A stretch of 11,732 nt of DNA from CAZGAH01 sp964523295. Its GTDB lineage: Bacteria; Desulfobacterota; Desulfovibrionia; Desulfovibrionales; Desulfovibrionaceae. How positions within the stretch are numbered: position 1 is the stretch's first letter; each line of letters begins with the position of its first letter. This document shows positions 6,173 to 11,732 of the stretch, one piece after another. The position numbers were made by a program, and so were the translations under genes. The notes beneath the pieces were generated by a model. That model saw only the letters and a program-made list of their open reading frames with translations, was not told where the DNA came from and searched no databases. Where the stretch lies: assembly GCA_964523295.1 (NCBI GenBank), contig CAZGAH010000114.1, forward strand, positions 1-11,732, written 5' to 3'.

Positions 6173-8002
6173 TTATTCGGGTTGCTCCGCACCGATCACC
6201 TGACCGCCGCCGTAACCGCGATCACCCGGCGGCAGCTCCATGCTCGGCGAGGCCGGTTCGTAGTGCAGCGTGGGGAGTTCTTCCCCTGGTTGCCAGGTGG
6301 TCAGCGTGCGCGTGAGCCAGTCCCGGTCGTTGCGTGCCGGATAATCCTCCCGGCAATGCGACCCGCGGCTCTCGGTGCGGGCGAGCGCGCCGCAGGCCAC
6401 GCACAGGGCCAGCTTGACCATACCCGGCAGCTTCAGGGCCAGAGCCAGCTCGGGGCTGGGGCCCAGGCCGCCGGACTGCAATCCCAGCCGCTGTGCCCGG
6501 GCGAGAACCGCCTGCAGCACGGCCACGGCCTTTTCCAGGTCCGGGCCGTTGCGATAGATCCCGACGTACTGCTCCAGCACCCCGAACATGGCCTCGCGCA
6601 AGCGGTACACGTTTTCGCTGCCGTCGGCGCAGCGTACGAGCCGCTCGATGCGTTCCCGGCTCTGCTTCAGGCTGTCCTGGATCAGTTTGGAGGGAAAGGA
6701 GACCTCGGCCCCGGCCAGGAATTCGGCAATCGCCTTGCCGGTTATGCCTCCAGCGACGACCGTCTCAGCCAGAGAATTGCCCCCCAGGCGATTGAAGCCG
6801 TGCAGATCCCAGCAGGCGGACTCGCCGGCCGAGAACAGGCCCGCCAGGCCGCAGGCCGCGCCGTTTTTGTCGGTACGCACGCCGCCCATGCTGTAATGGT
6901 GGGTGGGGCGGACGGGTATAAGCAGGTGCACGGGGTCGATGCCCAGGAAATACCGGCAGATTTCATCCACTTCGCACAGTTTGCTGCGGATGTGCTGCTC
7001 CCCCAGATGGCGGATGTCCAGCCAGAGGTGTTCGCCATAGGGGCTCTGTACGCCCTTGCCTGCGCGGATGTGCTGGATCATCCGGCGCGAAACCACGTCC
7101 CGGGAGGCCAGCTCCGCCTTCTCGGGCTCGTAGAGAGGCATGAAGCGCGTTTCGTCCACGTCCAGCAGCGTGCCGCCGTCGCCGCGACAGCCCTCGGTGA
7201 CGAGGATGTCGCCGGGCACGATGCCGGTGGGGTGAAATTGCACGGCCTCCATGTTTCCCAGCGGCACGAGCCCGGTGTCCAGGGCTACGATGCACCCGCC
7301 GCCGTCGTTGATGACCGAGTTGGTGGTATTGCGGTAAATACGGCCGAATCCGCCCGTGGCGATGAGCGTGGCGCGGGCGAGGATCGCGCCGAGGTCCCCG
7401 GTCTTGAGACAGCGGACCACGGCGCCGAGGCAGCTGCTCCCGTCGTGAATCAGGGCAATGGCCTCGCTGCGGTCGCGAATGTCGACGCCGAGCTGCGCCG
7501 CGCGGTTGTCCATGGTATAGAGCACGGCGTGCCCGGTGCCGTCGGAGGCGTAGCAGGTGCGCCACTTGGCCGTGCCACCGAAGGCGCGGGCGTGGATCAG
7601 GCCGCGGTGCGCCTCCTTTTCCTCTATCTCAAAGGGCTTGCCCCCCTTGAAACAGGTGTGCACGCCCGGAACCACGCGGTTCCAGGGAACCCCCCAACTC
7701 GCCAGCCGGCGCATCTCCACCGGGGCCGTGTCCGCGAACAGCCGGGCCACTTCCTGGTCGCACCCCCAGTCCGAGCCCTTGACCGTGTCCGCAAAGTGAA
7801 CGTCCGGGCTGTCGCCCTCGCCCATGGCGCAATTGCCCAAGGCCGCCTGCATCCCCCCCTGGGCGCAGACCGAATGCGAGCGCCGCGCCGGCACCAGGCT
7901 CAGGCAGACGACGCTGAAACCGGCGCCCGCGACCTCGACGGCAGCGCGCTCGCCCGCCAGGCCGGCGCCGATACACAACAGGTCGGTATAGCAGGTCTGC
8001 AT
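6173..8002 (-). CDS. frdA: Fumarate reductase flavoprotein subunit FrdA
   Basis: This 609-residue catalytic subunit reduces fumarate to succinate (or runs in reverse) on the cytoplasmic membrane face. The FAD-binding GAGLAGERAA motif lies at about residues 12-21. H43 in RSHSVCAQGG is the covalent FAD attachment site. Active-site residues fall at H257 (QFHPTG), R301 (ASRDV), H369 (THHYSMGG) and R405 (HGFNRLGGNSL). This numbering nearly equals that of W. succinogenes FrdA (H43, H257, R301, H369, R404), which strongly supports the menaquinol-type fumarate reductase family. The start has AGGAGG 8 bases upstream, lying within the last two glycine codons of frdC, with 4 bases between the genes. Succinate dehydrogenase is the same family; direction in the cell cannot be read from the sequence. 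Confidence 0.97.
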   Translation of the reverse strand: MQTCYTDLLCIGAGLAGERAAVEVAGAGFSVVCLSLVPARRSHSVCAQGGMQAALGNCAMGEGDSPDVHFADTVKGSDWGCDQEVARLFADTAPVEMRRLASWGVPWNRVVPGVHTCFKGGKPFEIEEKEAHRGLIHARAFGGTAKWRTCYASDGTGHAVLYTMDNRAAQLGVDIRDRSEAIALIHDGSSCLGAVVRCLKTGDLGAILARATLIATGGFGRIYRNTTNSVINDGGGCIVALDTGLVPLGNMEAVQFHPTGIVPGDILVTEGCRGDGGTLLDVDETRFMPLYEPEKAELASRDVVSRRMIQHIRAGKGVQSPYGEHLWLDIRHLGEQHIRSKLCEVDEICRYFLGIDPVHLLIPVRPTHHYSMGGVRTDKNGAACGLAGLFSAGESACWDLHGFNRLGGNSLAETVVAGGITGKAIAEFLAGAEVSFPSKLIQDSLKQSRERIERLVRCADGSENVYRLREAMFGVLEQYVGIYRNGPDLEKAVAVLQAVLARAQRLGLQSGGLGPSPELALALKLPGMVKLALCVACGALARTESRGSHCREDYPARNDRDWLTRTLTTWQPGEELPTLHYEPASPSMELPPGDRGYGGGQVIGAEQPE

Positions 8003-8006
8003 GGCG

Positions 8007-8684
8007 TCATCCTCCTGCGACGCCGAGCGTCAGAAGGCGAAGCAGGGTGATCATCCCGACGCCGATAAAGACGAGCGTGATACTCCACGCTATCTTTTTC
8101 GCCTTTCTCCGCGTGTCGCGTACGATAAATCCCCATTTCACGCCGACGCGGTACAAACCGATGCCCAGGTGCAGCGCCACCAGCGGTTGCAGCGTCAGGT
8201 AGAACATGAGCCATGGCCACTGCTGGATGCGCGCGGCGTTTTTTTCCGCCGTGATGGGAAGGTCGGTCAGTACGACCCAGATATGCACGGCGCCCAGGAT
8301 CAGGATGATCATCGCGGACGCGGCCTGCACCAGCCACAACCAGGTGTCGGGATGCCGCATCATGCGGGCCTGCTTCCAGATCAGCCGCTGTTGCTCGAAG
8401 CGGAAGGGCAGCTTGCGCGCGGCCAGGAGAAAATGGAGAAAAAAGAGCAGACCGATAATCGGGCCACCGATCTGGGCCATGCCCGTGTCCTCGAAAAAAC
8501 GGGCAAGAGCGTTCATAACGCCAGGGCCCAACAGCACGCTGGAAACCAGGATCATATGTGCGCACATGAAGACGATGAGCGCGACGCCGGTAGCCATCTG
8601 CACGACGTCGCACCAGGCCGCGGCCCTTCCCGGCGGCCCGGCCTTCACGGCCGCGTCGACGTACGCAGGCGAGAGCGTGACCAT
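8007..8684 (-). CDS. frdC: Fumarate reductase diheme cytochrome b subunit FrdC
   Basis: A 225-residue membrane anchor with five helices that holds two b hemes and the menaquinol site. The four axial histidines are H43 (FMCAHM), H84 (FFLHF), H134 (GAVHI) and H172 (VALHLGIGLYR), matching Wolinella H44, H93, H143 and H182. E65 (RFFED) aligns with Wolinella E66, needed for menaquinol oxidation. At A170 the Wolinella E180, two residues before the last heme histidine, is replaced by alanine. It is shorter than the Wolinella protein (256) mainly at the C terminus. I start at the ATG with GGAGG 5 bases upstream; an upstream in-frame ATG would add 12 residues without such a site. It is first in the operon. 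Confidence 0.95.
   Translation of the reverse strand: MVTLSPAYVDAAVKAGPPGRAAAWCDVVQMATGVALIVFMCAHMILVSSVLLGPGVMNALARFFEDTGMAQIGGPIIGLLFFLHFLLAARKLPFRFEQQRLIWKQARMMRHPDTWLWLVQAASAMIILILGAVHIWVVLTDLPITAEKNAARIQQWPWLMFYLTLQPLVALHLGIGLYRVGVKWGFIVRDTRRKAKKIAWSITLVFIGVGMITLLRLLTLGVAGG
8011..8016 (-). promoter_or_regulatory. Ribosome-binding site of frdA, inside the frdC 3' end
   Basis: AGGAGG on the minus strand, 8 bases before the frdA ATG, also encodes the last two glycines of FrdC. Ribosomes finishing frdC would clear or deliver this site, suggesting translational coupling. Confidence 0.7.
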
Positions 8685-8689
8685 GCTTT

Positions 8690-8694
8690 CCTCC
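8690..8694 (-). promoter_or_regulatory. Ribosome-binding site that fixes the frdC start
   Basis: GGAGG on the minus strand stands 5 bases (AAAGC) before ATG GTC ACC. It selects this start over the in-frame ATG codons 12 and 13 codons upstream. Confidence 0.75.
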
Positions 8695-8742
8695 AACGGG
8701 TTACAGGGCGAGCCCATCACGCAGTGTCAAAACAGAACTTAA

Positions 8743-8771
8743 ATTATGAACCGGCGGACAACTGGTGTCAA
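8743..8771 (-). promoter_or_regulatory. Sigma70-type promoter of the frdCAB-fumarase-DUF169 operon
   Basis: On the minus strand a perfect -35 TTGACA (8766-8771) is followed after exactly 17 bases by a -10 CATAAT (8743-8748). Transcription would begin near 8735, giving a 5' leader of about 50 bases before frdC. Upstream inverted repeats CCCGC-10-GCGGG (8795-8814) and CCGTG-13-CACGG (8828-8850) are possible regulator sites lying between this promoter and the divergent one. No FNR/CRP-type TTGAT-N4-ATCAA or TGTGA-N6-TCACA site was seen. Confidence 0.75.
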
Positions 8772-8875
8772 CGGCATAGACAGCGCTCTGCCACCCCGCA
8801 AATCACCTGGCGGGCAATTCCTGTGCTCCGTGAACCGGCCACATACACGGGCTCTGGGTAGGACCAGAAAAAACA

Positions 8876-8903
8876 CTTGCGAAAACTTTGAAAAACGTAT
8901 AAT
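8876..8903 (+). promoter_or_regulatory. Divergent promoter for the small membrane protein and transporter-kinase
   Basis: A perfect -10 TATAAT (8898-8903) is preceded by CTTGCG (8876-8881, 16-base spacer) or TTGCGA (8877-8882, 15-base spacer) as a moderate -35, with an A-rich spacer. Transcription would begin near 8910, some 165 bases before the first gene. The -35 lies about 105 bases from the -35 of the opposing frd promoter, so a shared regulator is possible. Confidence 0.6.
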
Positions 8904-8942
8904 AATAAATAGGAGATGTATGTTGTAATCCGTTGCATTCGA

Positions 8943-9065
8943 CCGGGTGAGCCGGGACTGTGCATTGTTCAGGGGGGGCGCTGCCCGAACATAGCGGCTA
9001 ACGTGAATTATCTGCGCCCGGATCGGGCCGAGAGGCAGGTTCCGAGAACATTTGCTCGCAAGCAA
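8943..9065 (+). other. Structured 5' leader: series of short hairpins
   Basis: Between the predicted transcript start and the first plus-strand gene lie five consecutive inverted repeats. They are CCGG-5-CCGG (8943-8955), TGTTC(A)GGG...CCCGAACA (8966-8991), GCCCG-GAT-CGGGC (9016-9028), GTTC-CGA-GAAC (9039-9049) and TTGCT-CGCA-AGCAA (9052-9065). An alternative pairing CGCT/AGCG (8979-8996) competes with the second. The last stem ends about 11 bases before the ATG, close to the ribosome-binding region. No known riboswitch class is recognised, and no T-run marks an attenuator. Confidence 0.4.
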
Positions 9066-9076
9066 CGGAAAGCCGT

Positions 9077-9337
9077 ATGGACAAGCCAAATCGCCCCTTA
9101 TTTCCGATCCACCGCGGGTCGGGATGCACGTGGAGTCACGGCGGAGTAATCGTCCGGCTTCTGCTCCTGCTTACTTTCGCGCTGGCCCTGTTGGCGCTCG
9201 ACTGGCCGATTCTCTCCATTGCCGCCAAGCGCGGCGGAAAGGGGCTGTTCGTCTACCTTTTCACGGTCTGGCCCGGGGTCATCGCCCTGCTCTGGCTGGC
9301 CGGACGATATCCGCGCAAGCCGGAAAATTCGGCCTGA
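9077..9337 (+). CDS. Small two-helix membrane protein preceding the transporter-kinase
   Basis: An 86-residue protein of no family I can name. After a polar N-terminus of about 25 residues come a hydrophobic helix (about 26-42, VRLLLLLTFALALLALDW), a short basic loop (AAKRGGKG), a second helix (about 57-73, LFVYLFTVWPGVIALLWLAG) and a basic tail. Size, topology and position resemble small companions of SSS-family transporters (DUF485/DUF4212-type) and the small CbrX ORF before pseudomonad cbrA; this is analogy, not homology. The ATG at 9077 is the only usual start in frame, with GGAAAG shortly upstream. The stop lies 16 bases before the kinase ATG, so the two are probably co-translated. It may assist folding, or modulate transport or signalling of the kinase. 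Confidence 0.75.
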   Translation: MDKPNRPLFPIHRGSGCTWSHGGVIVRLLLLLTFALALLALDWPILSIAAKRGGKGLFVYLFTVWPGVIALLWLAGRYPRKPENSA

Positions 9338-9353
9338 GCAAGGGACTGCCGCC

Positions 9354-11732
9354 ATGTTCAGTCCTTTCACCGTGCTGCTGGCCGACCTGGTGTATATCGC
9401 GCTGCTGTTCGGTGTTGCGCTCTGGGTGGAGCGGGGCGGTCGGTACGGTCGGCGCGTGGCCGGCAGCCCGCTGGTCTATTCGCTGTCGCTGGCGGTGTAT
9501 TGCACGGCCTGGACGTATTATGGCAGCGTAGGCAAGGCGGTTACCTCCGGCTTTCTCTTTCTGACCATCTATCTCGGGCCGACGCTGGCCATCATCCTCT
9601 GGTGGTTTCTGCTGCGCCGGATGATCCGGATCAAAAACCGCTATCGGGTCACCTCGATCGCGGACTTCATCTCCGTGCGCTACGGCAAATCCCAGGCCGT
9701 GGCCGCGATGATCACCCTTTCGGCGCTTGTCGGAGCCATGCCCTATATCGCCATCCAGATCAAGGCGATCAACACCACCTTTCAGGTCATTACCACGCCG
9801 GCCGGACCGGCTGGTCAGTGGCTGTATGACAACGCCGGACTGGTGACCGTGGCGCTCATGTGCGTCTTTACCATCGTCTTCGGAGTGCGGCGCCTGGACC
9901 CCACCGAGCGGCACGAGGGCATGGTCACGGCCGTGGCGCTGGAGTCCGTGGTCAAGCTCGTCGCCTTTCTGGCCGTGGGCATCTTCGTAACCTATGGCCT
10001 GTACGACGGCTTCGACGGGCTGTTCTCGGAGGTGGACGTCTCCACATTGCCCGTTTCCCGAATCCTCAGCCTGAGCGGCGGCGAATCTGCTGATTACGTG
10101 CTCTGGGCCACGTATCTCCTGCTGGCCATGTCGGCGATCATGTTCCTGCCGCGACAGTTTCACGTGGCCGTGGTGGAGAACGCGGACGAGCGCCATCTGC
10201 GTACGTCCATCTGGCTTTTTCCGCTGTACATGCTGCTCATCAATCTTTTTGTCGCGCCCATCGCCATCGTCGGGCTGGCGCAGGGGCTTCCGGCGTCCTG
10301 GGCCGACACCTTCGTGTTGCGGGTTCCACTGAGCCAGGGGCGGCACTGGCTGTCGCTGCTGGCGTTCCTCGGGGGCTTTTCCGCTGCGATGAGTATGGTG
10401 ATGATCGCGGCCATGACCATGTCCACCATGCTCACGAACCATCTGCTGCTGCCTGTCGTGGCCGCCATAGGCTCACTGGGTATTCTGCGCCGGCATCTGC
10501 TGCGTTGCCGTTGGGTAGCGGTGGTCGTGGTCATCGGCATCGGCTTCTGGTTCGAGCGCACGCTGGGCACCTCTTACGCCTTGGTGAACATGGGCATGAT
10601 GTCCTTCGCGGCGGCACTGCAGTTCGCGCCGGCCTTGCTGATCGGCCTGTACTGGCGCGGCGCCAGCAAGACAGGCGCCCTGCTGGGCCACGGCGCCGGC
10701 ATCGGGATATGGTTCTACACGCTGCTGCTGCCGGCCTTTGCCAAGAGCGGCTGGCTGTCGATGTCGCTGGTTGAAAGCGGCCCCTGGGGGCTGGCGTTTT
10801 TGCGACCCGAGGCGCTGTTCGGCCTGAGCGGACTGGATCCTCTGACCCATACCGTGTTCTGGTCCATGCTCGGCAACTGCGGCCTTCTCGTGCTCGGGTC
10901 GTTGCTCTGCCGGACCTCGGACGAGGAGAAGGCCCTGGCCCTGGAGTTCATGGACGTGCTGCAAGGCGAGGGGGCGGTCCGCGGCCACGCCTCCGGGGCT
11001 CCGACCATCGCGCTACAGAGCCGGCTCAGCGCCCTGGAGAGACTGCTCGGAGAGTATTTTTCCGAACAGCAGGCAGCGCAGACCGTGCAGCTGTGTATCG
11101 CCAGGGCCGGGCTGGAGAACAGCCCCCGGATATGTGTCATGGAACTTGCGGCCCTGTGCTCGGAGGCCGAAAAGATTCTGGCCGGAGCCATCGGTTCCGC
11201 CGCCGCGCACAAGGCCTTTGCCAAGGCCGGGATATTCACCCAGGCCGAGACGAAAACGCTGTCGCAGCAGTTCGCCGATATTCTGGCGGAACTCCGGCTC
11301 AGCCCCGAAGAACTGAAGCAAATGGTGGATTACCACAAGGAACGCGAGATACTCCTGGCCAGGCACGCGGCCGAGCTGGAAAAAGAGGTCGAACTGCGTA
11401 CCCGCGATCTGGCGCTCAAAGCCAAGGACCTGGAACAGGCCAACGTCCGGCTCCAGGAAATGGACAAGATGAAGTCCGCCTTTCTCTCCTCGGTCTCGCA
11501 CGAGCTGCGTACCCCGCTGACCTCGGTGCTTGGCTTCGCCAAGCTCATCGAAAAATCGTTCCAGAGCGCCTTTCTGCCGCTGGCCCAGGACCGGAAGACG
11601 CGCCAGAAAGGCGAACGCCTGTGCGACAACCTGCGCATCATCATCCACGAGGGCGAGCGCCTCACCCGGCTGATCAACGACGTGCTCGACCTGACGCGCA
11701 TCGAAGACGGCCGCGCCACCTGGAACGACGCG
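9354..11732 (+). CDS. Transporter-fused sensor histidine kinase (SSS-STAC-HisKA), cut by window end
   Basis: The frame stays open for 793 codons to the window edge; the C-terminal ATPase domain and stop lie outside. Residues about 1-525 form a multi-helix domain of the sodium:solute symporter (SLC5) family, with typical stretches such as YCTAWTYYGSVG and IADFISVRYGKSQAVAAM. Residues about 555-622 look like the STAC linker (SALERLLGEYFSEQQA ... AEKILAGAIGSAAAHKAF). A coiled coil (about 640-705) leads to HisKA, with phospho-acceptor H716 in SVSHELRTPLTSVLGF. No PAS domain stands between STAC and HisKA, unlike Pseudomonas CbrA. It would sit in the inner membrane and pass a transport- or substrate-linked signal to an unseen response regulator. 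The start has AAGGGA 8 bases upstream. Divergence from frdCAB hints at a dicarboxylate or related signal, which is only inference. Confidence 0.93.
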   Translation, partial: MFSPFTVLLADLVYIALLFGVALWVERGGRYGRRVAGSPLVYSLSLAVYCTAWTYYGSVGKAVTSGFLFLTIYLGPTLAIILWWFLLRRMIRIKNRYRVTSIADFISVRYGKSQAVAAMITLSALVGAMPYIAIQIKAINTTFQVITTPAGPAGQWLYDNAGLVTVALMCVFTIVFGVRRLDPTERHEGMVTAVALESVVKLVAFLAVGIFVTYGLYDGFDGLFSEVDVSTLPVSRILSLSGGESADYVLWATYLLLAMSAIMFLPRQFHVAVVENADERHLRTSIWLFPLYMLLINLFVAPIAIVGLAQGLPASWADTFVLRVPLSQGRHWLSLLAFLGGFSAAMSMVMIAAMTMSTMLTNHLLLPVVAAIGSLGILRRHLLRCRWVAVVVVIGIGFWFERTLGTSYALVNMGMMSFAAALQFAPALLIGLYWRGASKTGALLGHGAGIGIWFYTLLLPAFAKSGWLSMSLVESGPWGLAFLRPEALFGLSGLDPLTHTVFWSMLGNCGLLVLGSLLCRTSDEEKALALEFMDVLQGEGAVRGHASGAPTIALQSRLSALERLLGEYFSEQQAAQTVQLCIARAGLENSPRICVMELAALCSEAEKILAGAIGSAAAHKAFAKAGIFTQAETKTLSQQFADILAELRLSPEELKQMVDYHKEREILLARHAAELEKEVELRTRDLALKAKDLEQANVRLQEMDKMKSAFLSSVSHELRTPLTSVLGFAKLIEKSFQSAFLPLAQDRKTRQKGERLCDNLRIIIHEGERLTRLINDVLDLTRIEDGRATWNDA

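Noticed and set aside
5759..8050. A 763-codon open frame on the plus strand opposite frdA, frdB and the start of fumarase
   Set aside because: It is a shadow frame of GC-rich genes: the encoded sequence is low-complexity and rich in Ala, Gly, Arg, His and Gln without domains, while the minus strand encodes FrdA and FrdB with every catalytic motif.
8916..9149. A 77-codon plus-strand ORF overlapping the start of the small membrane protein in another frame
   Set aside because: AGGAG abuts its ATG with no spacing, the product lacks any recognisable character, and it runs through the hairpin-rich leader. The overlapping 9077 frame has clear membrane helices and leads directly to the kinase. A leader peptide cannot be fully excluded.
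9279..10442. A 387-codon minus-strand open frame opposite the transporter-kinase
   Set aside because: Its product is rich in His, Gly, Arg and Asp with no recognisable motif. The plus strand carries a continuous SSS-STAC-HisKA protein across the same bases.

Overview
The window looks like chromosomal DNA from a GC-rich sulfate-reducing deltaproteobacterium of the Desulfovibrionales. The inference rests on gene content: a Wolinella-type diheme fumarate reductase (frdCAB), a two-subunit iron-sulfur class I fumarase, a DUF169 protein, a large methyl-accepting chemotaxis protein, and a transporter-fused histidine kinase. No rRNA, CRISPR array, insertion sequence or phage gene was seen.

Left part (1-1103). 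A tRNA-Arg(ACG) gene on the minus strand has its own consensus-like promoter and a GAAA-tetraloop hairpin behind it. Next comes almost 1 kb with no convincing gene. Its middle (about 320-830) is much more AT-rich than the rest of the window and carries at best one doubtful two-helix membrane ORF.

Middle part (1104-8771), all minus strand. From right to left: a good sigma70-type promoter, frdC, frdA, frdB, fumarase alpha, fumarase beta, a DUF169 gene, then a 246-base gap and a chemotaxis receptor gene. The junctions from frdC to fumarase beta are tight: Shine-Dalgarno sequences sit in or against preceding stop codons, and alpha and beta share a base in TGATG. Together the enzymes interconvert malate, fumarate and succinate. 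Fumarase makes or uses fumarate in the cytoplasm, and FrdAB on the cytoplasmic face exchanges electrons with menaquinol/menaquinone through the four-His diheme cytochrome FrdC. FrdC keeps the glutamate equivalent to Wolinella E66 (quinol site) but has alanine where Wolinella has E180 (compensatory proton path), which bears on the energetics of the enzyme.

Right part (8685-11732). A divergent intergenic region carries the frd promoter and an opposing promoter with a perfect TATAAT box. From the latter runs an approximately 165-base leader full of short hairpins, then a small two-helix membrane protein, then a sensor kinase built from a sodium:solute-symporter-like domain, a STAC linker, a coiled coil and HisKA. 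The kinase is cut by the window edge. This small-protein plus transporter-kinase pair, divergent from fumarate reductase, is the least understood and most interesting unit here; its signal and response regulator are not visible.
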